In this document: positions 1 to 7,924 of the stretch, piece by piece
How the letters are laid out: every line of letters starts with the position of its first letter
Numbering within the stretch: position 1 is the stretch's first letter
DNA from: Trachelipus rathkii
Lineage: Eukaryota; Arthropoda; Malacostraca; Isopoda; Trachelipodidae
Direction: 5' to 3'
Length of the DNA stretch: 10,000 nucleotides
Assembly: GCA_015478945.1 (NCBI GenBank)
Contig: JABUQX010002766.1
Location: forward strand, 17,501 to 27,500
The notes under the pieces: generated by a model
Seen by the model: the letters and a program-made list of their open reading frames with translations, nothing else
Told to the model about the DNA's origin: nothing
The model's database searches: none
Position numbers and translations under genes: made by a program

Positions 1-427
1 GGACCATGCTCGCTTCAAATCTTAGTGACGCGAACGAATGTAAAAAAAACAAACAAAAAAAAAAAAAAAAAAATCATATTGTGTCTCAAACAAAACTACA
101 ATGAGTACAGCCGAACAAAAATAGGAATACATCTTTATAGAGAACTCCTCTAGTAAAAATCCTTTAGTATAGGGAAAAATTTAAAACAAAAAAAAAAATA
201 ATATAAAATACAATAAAAATAAATATTGGCTATTTTATTTTTTTAGAAGCAGGGGACATAAACATATATACATACTACATATATTTATATATATCACCTA
301 TATAAACTATAATAATCATCATACTATATACTATATAATATATAATATATATTTATTATATATAATAAATATAATCATAATAAATATCCTTACTTGAATA
401 ATAAAATAATATATAAATATAACTATA

Positions 428-430
<3 letters not shown>
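1..430. other. AT-rich unassigned sequence with an A run
   Basis: No gene is seen here. A run of 19 A residues occupies 55-73, preceded by an A8 run at 42-49. The first 40 bases have a more balanced composition, so the A run could be the tail of a retroposed copy whose body lies left of the window; this is inference. From about 180 the sequence is AT-rich and grades into irregular TA repeats (about 264-370). Confidence 0.5.

Positions 431-499
<69 letters not shown>
431..499. repeat. (TA)n microsatellite
   Basis: Almost pure alternating TA with one interruption near 460. It directly precedes the GC-rich island. Open frames reading through it give only Tyr-Ile repeats and are not genes. Confidence 0.95.
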
Positions 500-503
<4 letters not shown>

Positions 504-526
504 TTTAAAGGTATTACACGTCAATT

Positions 527-737
527 TAGGGGGCTCGAGCCGAACGGGGAACACAGGAGGGGACGTTTTCCATACCCCTAGGGGAGCTGCGGAGGAACCC
601 CCGCGACACCCAAATACCAAAGGGGGGGGGTTCCGAGACCCTCCCCGGAGGGGGGGAATTAGTCCTACCCCGTAGTTCCCCGGAAGGCCGAGAGACCCCG
701 ACTCCTGCCATCAGTGCGGTATACCCTTGGGGTATTC
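527..737. repeat. GC-rich island, probable dispersed-repeat fragment
   Basis: About 210 bases of GC-rich sequence sit in very AT-rich surroundings with sharp edges. The island has G runs, a C4-TA-G4 palindrome (575-584), and short hairpin-capable stems: CCCTCC/GGAGGG at 639-652 and ATACCC-TTG-GGGTAT at 721-735. A 13-base A run follows at about 746-758. A plus-strand reading frame covers 394-675, and minus-strand frames also cross the island, but none has a recognisable domain and part of each is simple repeat. A structured 3' end plus A run would suit the end of a retroelement transcribed on the plus strand. The family is not recognised. Confidence 0.45.
721..735. other. Short perfect inverted repeat
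   Basis: ATACCC and GGGTAT are separated by TTG, giving a 6-bp stem at the right edge of the GC-rich island, about 10 bases before an A run. It may be a 3'-terminal hairpin of the repeat; the function is inference. Confidence 0.4.
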
Positions 738-953
738 TTTAGTTAAAAAAAAAAAAAGCAAAATTAAAGAAAGTCTATTTTATTTTTAACGAGAACCATA
801 AAAGCGTCTCTTAAATAGGTTCTCTAATCAATTACTATAATTATAAACAATTAATTTTTTTATTTTTTTTATTTTTTTACATTTGTGTAATATTTAAATT
901 TTTACCAGGATTCAAAAATGTTTTTCTTTTTGTTTTAGTTATTTTAGTTTTTG

Positions 954-956
<3 letters not shown>
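738..956. other. AT-rich unassigned sequence
   Basis: T-rich and A-rich runs with no frame or RNA feature that can be supported. It lies between the A run after the GC-rich island and the long T run. Confidence 0.5.

Positions 957-1017
<61 letters not shown>
957..1017. repeat. Homopolymer run of 61 T
   Basis: An uninterrupted run of 61 T. On the minus strand this is a poly(A) tract following the sequence at 1018-1140, so it could be the tail of a minus-strand retroposed copy. It could also be simple slippage expansion. No AATAAA signal is visible on the minus strand just upstream of the tract. Confidence 0.9.
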
Positions 1018-1140
1018 CTCTAAATTGGACCAGCATTCCAGCAGATGTATTCCTTTTCCGTGTAGCTATTGTAGTTTTGAAGATATAAGAGAATGGAATT
1101 GAAGAAATTTTTGCTGTTAATGAAATACATTCTTTCCCTA
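1018..1140. other. Unassigned sequence beside the T run
   Basis: About 120 bases of mixed composition between the T run and a (TA)n block. No coding potential is seen. If the T run is a reverse-complement poly(A) tail, this would be the 3' end of the retroposed copy. Confidence 0.35.
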
Positions 1141-1184
1141 ATATTAATATATATATATATAATATATATATATATAATATATAA

Positions 1185-1250
<66 letters not shown>

Positions 1251-1298
1251 ATTTATATTATAATATATATATATATATTATTTTTTATATTATATATA
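1141..1298. repeat. (TA)n microsatellite, imperfect
   Basis: Alternating TA with interruptions such as AATATA and TTTTATTTATATT. The cleanest stretch is about 1191-1246. Confidence 0.95.
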
Positions 1299-1330
1299 GG
1301 CTATGTGTCTCTGCATGTATGTATGTATTT

Positions 1331-1479
1331 AGAGAGAGAGAGAGAGAGAGAGAAGAGAGAGAGAGGAGAGAGAAGAGAGAGAAAGAGAAATGAGGAGGTT
1401 AAGGCGGAGAGAGCGGAAGGAGAGAGAAACGAGAGAGAGGAGAGAGAGAGAGAAAGAGAAGAGAGAGAGAGAGGAGAGA

Positions 1480-1524
<45 letters not shown>

Positions 1525-1535
1525 GAGAGAGAGAG
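1331..1535. repeat. (GA)n microsatellite, interrupted
   Basis: About 205 bases of GA dinucleotides on the plus strand, with a less regular purine-rich centre near 1390-1430. The minus-strand Ser-Leu frames across it are repeat artefacts. Long homopurine tracts of this kind can form triplex structures (known of such sequences, not shown here). Confidence 0.95.
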
Positions 1536-1823
1536 CACATTGTGTATTGAATTCCATTAAACTGTAAATGAGTTGTCGCTCTCAAACTTCTTCATGTTCA
1601 CTGCTATGATTTTATTTGTTCGAAAGGAATTTAACATTGAACAGGAGAAACTTTGGAATTTTTAGAGGATCTCAAATTCTAAAATACTTCACTCTAATTC
1701 CTTTAATTCTTAGCTGATAAAGTCTGCCTTTCTTCTTATTCCTTCATTTTTTCATCCTCTGCTTTATCTTTCCCACTCTTTTTTCTTCCTTTTACTTACT
1801 TTAAATTTTTATTTCCACATTTG

Positions 1824-1824
<1 letters not shown>
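1536..1824. other. Unassigned sequence, becoming T/C-rich
   Basis: No gene recognised. The right half (about 1725-1800) is pyrimidine-rich on the plus strand. Confidence 0.4.

Positions 1825-1899
<75 letters not shown>
1825..1899. repeat. Perfect (GTT)25 microsatellite
   Basis: Seventy-five bases of uninterrupted GTT, exactly 25 copies by direct count, in contrast to the interrupted dinucleotide arrays elsewhere in the window. It is not in a supported gene. Confidence 0.98.
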
Positions 1900-2444
1900 C
1901 TTTGATTGTTTTCTTTTTATTTACATGTACTTCATTTTCTTTCTAGATATAAGTTAATGATCATATATATTTTTACTTTTTTTTTCCGATTTTATTTCGT
2001 ATTCATTTATGCTTATTTTTCACGTAATTCATTGGCACATCTTCTTATCTTTCCATCTCCTACTTCAAATCCCCATTTTCCTCTCCCTTTCTTCTCTCCT
2101 ATTAATTCGTCAAACTCGTCAAGCAGAAGTCAAGTTATAACAATTTGAGAAGCTTCGCGGAACGGAGTAAGGATGGAGTGTGACGCTGATGCGTCTCTAC
2201 GAATGACTTTGCCATTGTGAAAGATTTTCATCAGAAACTTCACAGAATTCCAGATCAACAGAATCTCATCAATTTTGAGATTTTGGAATCTATTTTGTAA
2301 GATTAGAACTCTTTGAGAGGTAGGAAGGAATCTCTAACAACAACTTCTCATATTGTTTGAGTGCAATTTTATTCATTTTATAGAAAGCGGATTTTACTTA
2401 AAAACGTTATAATAATTTTTTTTATAATATTTTGCTTAAACCAA
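1900..2444. other. Unassigned sequence, no gene seen
   Basis: T-rich to about 2100, then mixed composition at 2150-2390. An 80-codon plus-strand frame at 1906-2148 is Phe/Ser/Leu/Ile-rich with no domain and reflects T-rich DNA. The 2150-2390 part is the least repetitive and contains a GTAAG that could resemble a splice donor, but no open frame supports an exon. Confidence 0.4.
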
Positions 2445-2605
2445 TTATATATATATATATATTAAATATATATATATATAAGATAGTATATATATAGTAT
2501 AATATATATATAATATATATATAGTATATATTTATTATATATTTATATATATATAGATATATAATATATATATACTAATGAGATATATATATATAATATA
2601 TTATA
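2445..2605. repeat. (TA)n microsatellite, interrupted
   Basis: Alternating TA broken by recurrent AGTATA and AATATA interruptions. Confidence 0.93.
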
Positions 2606-2705
2606 AACTATAGAACAAATATATTTACTTCCTTTAATATTGCTTTTCTGTTTTACAAAAATTTATGGGCTAGTTTAGCAGTTGTTTCTTATAGAGGCTC
2701 CAAAC

Positions 2706-2720
2706 TCTCATCTCTCTCTC

Positions 2721-2794
<74 letters not shown>

Positions 2795-2838
2795 GCTCTC
2801 TTCTCTCTCTCTCATCTCTCTCTCTCTCTCTCTCTCTC
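2706..2838. repeat. (TC)n microsatellite
   Basis: About 130 bases of CT dinucleotides with a few single-base interruptions (CATC, TTCTC, TGCTC). It passes within 10 bases into the next (TA)n block. Confidence 0.95.
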
Positions 2839-2845
2839 GTTACTC

Positions 2846-3052
2846 TATATAATATATATAAAGTATGATACTATATATATATATATATATACATATAATA
2901 TATATATATACTATATAAATATAAATATATTAAGTATATATATATATATATAATATATATATTATATATAGTATATAGTAATATATAGGTATATATATAT
3001 ATATATAGTATAATATATATATATATATATATAATATATATATATATATATT
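2846..3052. repeat. (TA)n microsatellite, interrupted
   Basis: About 205 bases of TA with frequent GTATA and AATATA interruptions, immediately following the (TC)n block. Confidence 0.95.
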
Positions 3053-3240
3053 GTGGTGGGCAAAGGCGAGAGACCTACTGAATTACATGAGAGTTGAGGG
3101 AAATATCAAAGTCAGTTTGCAAACGAAAGACCGACAAGTCTCTATACACGGAGTTAGAAAGTGTGCAAATCAAAGATTGTTGGGAAAATAGATATAGGGA
3201 GTGTGTTTTATATTTTTCTGGTGGTATTACAGTTAAGGAA
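3053..3240. other. Unassigned island between (TA)n blocks
   Basis: About 190 bases of balanced composition. A 60-codon plus-strand frame starting at 3161 runs into the next TA block and is not supported as a gene. No box A/B or element ends recognised. Confidence 0.4.
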
Positions 3241-3242
3241 AT

Positions 3243-3280
<38 letters not shown>

Positions 3281-3348
3281 ATATATAATATAATATATTA
3301 TAATATATATATAATACTATATATTATATATATATATATATAGTATAT

Positions 3349-3380
<32 letters not shown>
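3241..3380. repeat. (TA)n microsatellite
   Basis: Imperfect TA array with AATATA and AGTATA interruptions. Confidence 0.94.
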
Positions 3381-3917
3381 CGTGACATGTTTATATGTTT
3401 GTATATGAATGGATATAATAAATAATTTTTATATATTTTCTTCTTTAATGTCTACAAAAAAAATAAGAATGTATTTTTATGGACATTTATTATCGATACA
3501 TATCCGAACGATTTGTCTTGTATGTACTCATAAACGCAAAACCGTACACAGAACTGCTTGTTGAAGACTTTTATGTACATTTAAAAGCATACAAAGTAGT
3601 ACATTTTTGAAAGCCCTTCTATTTGCCTTGGTCTTAAATGACCATTTCCGGTCGGTCTTCTCAAACCCCATAAAATATTGAGTTTCATTTAGAACAAACT
3701 TCTTTGATAACGTCTAATATTTCCCAAAGATTTCGTGTATCCAAACATATTTTATTACCTTCTGCAATCTTTATTTGTCCCTTAGGCCGTCAATATTAGT
3801 ACTTGGCTTTAATGAACTCTGCTACTGATGGACGCTCGACTTCTTCATTCATATATTTTTAGGTTTTCTTCTGTTTTGGAGATTTCGTTCGCATACACAG
3901 ACAGTGGCACTCATACC
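3381..3917. other. Unassigned stretch free of simple repeats
   Basis: The longest stretch here without simple repeats, over 500 bases. No open frame of useful length, RNA gene or recognisable element was found on either strand. Confidence 0.45.
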
Positions 3918-3953
3918 CTCACGCATACACAAACACTCACGCACACACAAACG
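3918..3953. repeat. 18-bp tandem duplication, two copies
   Basis: Two adjacent 18-base units (3918-3935 and 3936-3953), both beginning CTCACGCA, differing at two positions. The second leads directly into the (CT)n block. Confidence 0.85.
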
Positions 3954-3962
3954 CTCTCTCTC

Positions 3963-3993
<31 letters not shown>

Positions 3994-4044
3994 CTCTCTC
4001 TCTCTCTCTCCTCTCCTCTCTCTCTCTACTCTCTCTCTCTCTGT

Positions 4045-4079
<35 letters not shown>

Positions 4080-4083
4080 CTCT
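3954..4083. repeat. (CT)n part of compound microsatellite
   Basis: About 130 bases of CT dinucleotides with occasional interruptions, flanked by CA-rich DNA on both sides. The open frames across it on both strands are Ser-Leu or Arg-Glu repeats and are rejected as genes. Confidence 0.95.
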
Positions 4084-4138
4084 CACACACACACACACAC
4101 ACATCACACACACACACACCACCACACACACCCAACCA
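4084..4138. repeat. (CA)n part of compound microsatellite
   Basis: CA dinucleotides with two small interruptions, continuous with the (CT)n block on the left and close to a (TA)n block on the right. Confidence 0.94.
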
Positions 4139-4146
4139 CACGACAA

Positions 4147-4247
4147 TAATATATTATAGCTTATATATCGTAATATATTATATATATGATATATAAATAT
4201 ATATATTAATAGTATATACTAGTATATTATAAGTATATATACACATA
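4147..4247. repeat. (TA)n-rich tract
   Basis: Irregular TA repeat adjoining the 3' side of the minus-strand SINE candidate at 4262-4488. Confidence 0.85.
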
Positions 4248-4261
4248 TTAGTACTATTATT

Positions 4262-4488
4262 ACAGGAGATAAAACACCACCGCTCACGGGCAGAGCCCAC
4301 TTTGAATCCTAGCGGAGGGTCGGACTGGTAATTCAATATTAACGCTCGAGCAGAGACTTTCAGCCACAACGCCAGCGGAGAGAATATGCTCACATATCAT
4401 CCCACCCGACCCAGTTCCTTCACCGTGCGGGACCCTTCGCTTGTCATGTTTGCGCAGAGCGGCTCTACCACTGAGCCGTGATTCAGGG
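4262..4488 (-). mobile_element. tRNA-derived SINE candidate
   Basis: On the minus strand the element opens with GGCTCAGTGGTAGAGCC (plus coordinates 4461-4477). This is a near-ideal RNA polymerase III box A and also forms a perfect 5-bp D-arm-like stem. A weak box B-like sequence, GGGTCCCGCAC, follows at the expected distance (about 4425-4435). The body of roughly 150 bases is GC-balanced and unlike the flanks, and the 3' side runs into TA-rich DNA. Head, spacing and length fit a tRNA-derived SINE. It is not a functional tRNA gene, since no complete cloverleaf or acceptor pairing is evident. The family is not recognised. Confidence 0.55.
4461..4477 (-). promoter_or_regulatory. RNA polymerase III box A-like sequence
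   Basis: GGCTCAGTGGTAGAGCC matches the tRNA box A / D-arm consensus (TRGCNNAGYNGG) closely, with GGCTC pairing to GAGCC. It sits at the 5' head of the minus-strand SINE candidate. Whether it is still active is unknown. Confidence 0.6.
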
Positions 4489-4770
4489 CTTTACTTTGTA
4501 TAAATAAATATAATTAGAAATAAAAAAAAAATATAATATACTATATACATATACAAATACATAATAGATACAAACACACAAGCCTATACATATAATATTA
4601 TTATAATTTATTAATCTATTATTATTAAAAAGCTTAAACACTAGATTTCAAACACAAATTCACTATATTTCACCGTGAATGACTGCTAAACTTCTGAAAA
4701 AAATACAAATTCAATTGTAATATTATATTTGTTTATGTACCTTATTAAGTGTGATTTTTAAAAAGCTAGA
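4489..4770. other. AT-rich unassigned sequence
   Basis: AT-rich DNA with short A runs and dispersed TA steps. No gene or element recognised. Confidence 0.45.
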
Positions 4771-4852
4771 ATTATTTTTATTATTATTATTACTTATTAT
4801 ATTTCATTATTATTATTATATTACTTTAATATTAATATTAATAAGCTACCTC
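4771..4852. repeat. (ATT)n-rich tract
   Basis: ATT/TTA trinucleotide repeats with interruptions. The 62-codon frame across 4751-4939 is Ile/Leu/Tyr-rich repeat translation, not a gene. Confidence 0.8.
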
Positions 4853-5290
4853 TACGCTATATTTCACTACTATTCACCACTATTCCATGATCTTAATTAC
4901 TATATTATTATTATGACTATCACCACTACCACTATTTAATATATCACCAATATTCACGAAAAGGTTAAGAAGGAGGATTTTCAGACCCGTGCTTTCCAGT
5001 GGAAGAGAATTGAAATTTTCTGCTTATGACGAACGATTGTCTGAAGAAACGAAGCTCACTGTTATCCTTTAAAATGTGGTATTTTAACTCATTCTGGTAA
5101 AATTATTTTTGTAATTTTAATAATTACAAGTTATTAAAAAATAGCCAAAAGAAATGATTTAAAATTTTGCGGCTCCTCGAACCCAGATTTTCAAATGAAA
5201 TTAATTTAAGTGTATAAAATTTTACACTTTTTAAAATTTAAATTTTAATCTATTTTTCGTTTTAAGTTGACAGTCACTTTGAACCAAAAA
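4853..5290. other. Unassigned AT-rich sequence
   Basis: Begins with an ACT/ACC-rich degenerate stretch (about 4860-4935), then mixed and AT-rich DNA. No gene or RNA feature is seen. Confidence 0.4.
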
Positions 5291-5413
5291 CATCTCTCTT
5301 CTCTTCCCTACTCCCTCTCTCTCCTCTGGAGTATCTCTCTCTCTCTCCCTCCTCTCTCTTCTCTCTCCGCTCTCTCTCTCTCGCTTCTCTCCTCTCTCTC
5401 TCTCTCTCTCTCT
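5291..5413. repeat. (CT)n microsatellite, interrupted
   Basis: CT-rich array with more interruptions than the other CT blocks, purest at about 5390-5413. A short CT cluster recurs near 5494-5506. The Ser-Leu frame across it is an artefact. Confidence 0.9.
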
Positions 5414-5567
5414 TTCTTAAAATCTTTGGTAGTAGATTTCTCAACCACTTCATCCATCAATAATCATCTCTGATTATCCTTCTTTTTTCCAAACTCTCTC
5501 TCTCTTCTGGTCTGTATTTTCGATTTCCCCTTGGTTTCCACTGCGTCCACACACGACGACGTTCGAA
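5414..5567. other. Unassigned sequence, no gene seen
   Basis: About 150 bases of mixed, pyrimidine-leaning sequence between the CT and TA arrays. Confidence 0.4.
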
Positions 5568-5817
5568 TTATATATATATATACATATATATTACTATATA
5601 TATATTATATATAAAAGCTATATATATATATATATATATATATAAATATAATACTATATATAAATATTATTATATATATATAGTATATATAAATATATTC
5701 ATATATATTAATATATTATATATATATATATTATACGTATATATATATATATATAACATATTTATAACTAATATAAATTAAACATTCAATACATCACATA
5801 TTTTATATATATATATA
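5568..5817. repeat. (TA)n-rich tract
   Basis: Alternating TA interrupted by non-repeat bases around 5761-5798, then a last short TA run. It borders the 5' side of the retrotransposon relic. Confidence 0.9.
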
Positions 5818-5962
5818 AGGAGCTAGGCTGCAAAGCCCCACTTCCCCGAAATAAACTGCCTTGCAAACTCAAGCCAGCTCGTGAAGGCCGGACAGAACTT
5901 TAGGACTACGACATTCGGCGAGATTACGGAATATAAATCAGGAAAAATTTTTTTCAGATTCT
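5818..5962 (+). other. Possible 5' leader of the non-LTR element
   Basis: About 145 bases of balanced composition between the TA tract and the first recognisable endonuclease motif. By position it would be 5' untranslated or N-terminal sequence of the retrotransposon, but nothing in it is diagnostic. Confidence 0.3.
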
Positions 5963-6745
5963 AGGTGTGCCACGATAAATGTGGGTACCTATGGAGATAA
6001 GGAGGAGGAGAAATAGATACCATGAAGGAGAGGAAGATAGATATGTTGGGAGATGCGGAGGATGTCGAGTGACGGGGGTGTGAGAAAGGGTAAAGAAGAT
6101 GGGACGAGAAGGATTTGTTGCTGATCGTATAGTAGGGTGAGAGAAGGAATAAGAAAGCATGGTGTCGGAATTATAGTGGACCAAGACTGTTTCACCATGT
6201 ATACAGAGAGTAAAAATTCATAAATGAGAGGATTGATGATGTGCGTATTGGAGATAGGCCGGATAAAATATAGCATATGTTCCAGATATATGCACCACAA
6301 AAAGGGCATCAGAGGACGGAAAAAGACGTAGATTGTATGGAATTTGATGGAGGAGAGAGGCGGTGGGTGGAGGACGGAGGGGGAGAGGTGCTTGTGGTTG
6401 ATGGGAGATTAACGCTAGAGTAGGATAGAGAAGAGAGATGGAGAGGTATTGGGACCATTTGGAGAGGTTACAAGAAACATGAGCGAGAGGCGGTTGATTG
6501 ATTTTTGTGTGAGAAACGGACCTGTACAACTAATGACACACGATTTCTCAAGCACAGAGAGTTCTCACATCTTTTACGAGTATAGATGGAATCAGTAACA
6601 GCAACAATTCGATCAAAATCTGGTGATAGACTACATGAGTATCTGCCGATAAAGGATGGTAAGAATGTAAAGTGATCCCGGGAGTGTTCCTCTGGATGCG
6701 GATCATAGACTGGGGTGGTGCGGACATGAAGATAAGAGGGAAGGG
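5963..6745 (+). pseudogene. AP-type endonuclease domain, frameshifted
   Basis: In intact elements this domain nicks target DNA to prime reverse transcription. Motifs read in order: ATINVGT (5969-5989, frame 2), the N-terminal Asn motif; MKERKIDMLG (6022-6051, frame 1), with the usual following QET-type Glu motif degraded; HGVGIIVD (6158-6181, frame 2); NERIDDVRIGDRP (6223-6261) and, after an in-frame TAG at 6271, IYAPQKG (6286-6306), both frame 1; LNARVG (6408-6425, frame 3); LIDFCVRNG (6494-6520, frame 2); an in-frame TAA at 6596; VIDYM (6623-6637, frame 2); VIPGV (6672-6686, frame 3); LDADHRL (6692-6712, frame 2), the catalytic Asp-His motif near the domain end. At least six frame changes and multiple stops make it non-functional. 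Motif order and spacing match a near full-length domain. Confidence 0.75.
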
Positions 6746-6784
6746 AGGAAGTAAATGAGCAGAAGAGGCAGTGATCAGAGTGGA
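6746..6784 (+). other. Probable RT-deletion junction
   Basis: Endonuclease-side similarity fades after ADMKIRG (about 6723-6743), and C-terminal-side similarity begins at about VEKLKM (about 6780-6797). The reverse transcriptase palm and its YADD box, expected between them, are absent. The exact breakpoint cannot be fixed without an intact relative. Confidence 0.55.
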
Positions 6785-7075
6785 GAAGTTGAAGATGGGA
6801 TGTGGGAGATAGAGATGGTGGGACATCTGGAGAGGATCGGGGAGCAGAACAGAATGCCGAAAAGAAGGATGGGAATGGATTACCAAGAGGGCAGAAGACC
6901 ATAGGGGCAAGACCGAAGAAAAGATGGGCGGAGTCGGTGGGGACTCTCGGGAAAGATGTCAGCTACCAAAATGAGAGTGCTAAAGAGAAGAGGAATAGTG
7001 CAGCAGAGGGATTTCTGGAGAAAGACGCTTGCGCAGGCTGGACAGGATGAAGAATACCTTCCTGGGAGAGGAAAA
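6785..7075 (+). pseudogene. C-terminal tail of non-LTR retrotransposon ORF
   Basis: The region after the reverse transcriptase in this family usually carries a GHVxRM-type motif followed by GRPxxRW. Here VGHLERIG lies at 6818-6841 and MPKRRM near 6854-6871 (frame 2), GRRP ends near 6897, then the frame shifts to give RPKKRWAESVG (6910-6942, frame 1), then shifts again to MSATKMRVL and QQRDFWR (frame 2, from 6956), and RRLDRM in frame 3 near 7032-7049. It ends in a basic Lys/Arg/Glu-rich stretch before the (TA)n. The two frames beginning at 6802 and 6956 are pieces of this one broken ORF, not separate genes. Confidence 0.75.
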
Positions 7076-7097
7076 AGAAAAAGAAAGAGTGAAGAAA

Positions 7098-7377
7098 GTA
7101 TATATATATCATATATACCTATATATCATATTATATATATACTATATATATATATTATATGATATAATATTTATAATATCATATACTATATATTATATAT
7201 ATATTATATATTATTATACTATATATATAAATAATAATATTATATACTAAATGATTTCAAGCTATTGAACTTGAACAATATATATAATATATATTTGATA
7301 TATATATATATTATTAGATATAATATATATTAAATTAGTAAATAATATATATATATATATATTTATATAATATATAT
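7098..7377. repeat. (TA)n-rich tract
   Basis: Two TA blocks (7098-7250 and about 7278-7377) separated by about 27 bases that contain a TTCAAG/CTTGAA inverted repeat (7256-7261 with 7270-7275). The left edge is the 3' end of the non-LTR relic and the right edge is the satellite array. Confidence 0.9.
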
Positions 7378-7406
7378 ACTCGATGTTTACCACTTGAGCA
7401 ATTCTC
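7378..7406 (-). repeat. Truncated tRNA-like unit, left array end
   Basis: Only the head with a diverged box A (7384-7400) is present. On the minus strand it passes from CATCGAGTATAT directly into (TA)n, the same breakpoint as the right array end. Confidence 0.65.
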
Positions 7407-7673
7407 GCAAGCGCCTATAAAGTGGATTCAAGAAACAGTTTAAAGTAAAACGGGCTCCCGTCAAGGGCGCATCATCAGGTGTCCAGAATGTCCTTTCCCC
7501 AGGTTCCTTCATATTTTTAGATGTTAAAAATTGCATACAATCGCAATTAATAAGTTTGCAAACAAACATAGAACATATAATGGGAAGGGAATTTACTCCC
7601 TTCTCTGGGATTGAACCACCGTATGTTGCGAAATGAAAACAATATACTCGATGCTTTACCACTGACCATCTCC
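7407..7673 (-). repeat. tRNA-like unit m1
   Basis: 267 bp. Box A complement at 7652-7668 and box B complement GGATTGAACC at 7608-7617. The tail is well preserved. Confidence 0.75.
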
Positions 7674-7924
7674 AAATCAATAAAGTTGGAATTCCAAGAA
7701 CAGTTTTATAATGCAATCAGCTCCGCCAAGGGGCGACATTCCTTCATTATTTTAGGATGTTCAATATTGCAAATCGAATAATAAGTTTAACAAGCAAAGA
7801 AAATATTAATGGAAGGCTAAAGAAATACTGCCTCTCTAGGAATTCTTGAACCCCCCCCAAACCGGGGCCCCCATTGTTGGAATGAGAAACAACTATACTT
7901 TGATGCTTCCATTGAGCCACCTCC
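7674..7924 (-). repeat. tRNA-like unit m2, with deletion and C/G-rich insert
   Basis: 251 bp. The tail lacks roughly 25 bases present in its neighbours near 7735-7745. The box B region is disrupted by a C/G-rich insert including C8 at 7851-7858 and CCGGGGCCCCC after it. Box A complement at 7904-7919 is also altered. Confidence 0.7.

Larger units (their letters stand above)
5963..7097 (+). pseudogene. Non-LTR retrotransposon relic lacking its RT domain
   Basis: This is a decayed copy of an APE-type non-LTR retrotransposon on the plus strand, of the kind often annotated 'endonuclease-reverse transcriptase' or 'craniofacial development protein 2-like' (RTE-like; clade uncertain). Conceptual translation jumps among all three frames and meets several stops, yet family motifs appear in the right order. 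The endonuclease part covers about 5963-6745 and the C-terminal tail about 6785-7075. Only some 40-75 bases separate them, where a full element would carry a reverse transcriptase of well over a kilobase, so the catalytic polymerase core is deleted. The 3' end runs directly into (TA)n at 7098. The element cannot encode a working enzyme. The long minus-strand frames over this region are shadows caused by strong purine bias of the plus strand. Confidence 0.75.

Noticed and set aside
529..562. G-quadruplex in the GC-rich island
   Set aside because: The G runs are few and separated by long loops, so the pattern is weak.
628..639. Box B-like GGTTCCGAGACC in the GC-rich island
   Set aside because: It has an extra base relative to the consensus and no box A lies upstream at the right distance.
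394..711. Frames across the GC-rich island on both strands
   Set aside because: Part is TA-repeat translation, the rest has no recognisable domain, and the two strands compete; better explained as non-coding repeat DNA or remote retroelement remains.
1301..1585. Ser-Leu-rich frames on the minus strand
   Set aside because: Direct translation of the (GA)n array; no domain and no non-repeat coding sequence.
2150..2400. Possible exon with GTAAG donor
   Set aside because: No open frame of useful length and no matching acceptor context; the GTAAG is expected by chance.
3828..4196. 122-codon plus-strand frame and overlapping frames on both strands
   Set aside because: Mostly translation of (CT)n and (CA)n; open on both strands because the repeats lack stop codons.
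5954..6910. Long minus-strand frames (up to 144 codons), one containing an NPLIY-like string reminiscent of GPCR helix 7
   Set aside because: The plus strand of the same DNA carries ordered endonuclease motifs. The minus frames are Pro/Ser/Leu-rich shadows of a purine-rich strand, and a single short string is not enough for a receptor.
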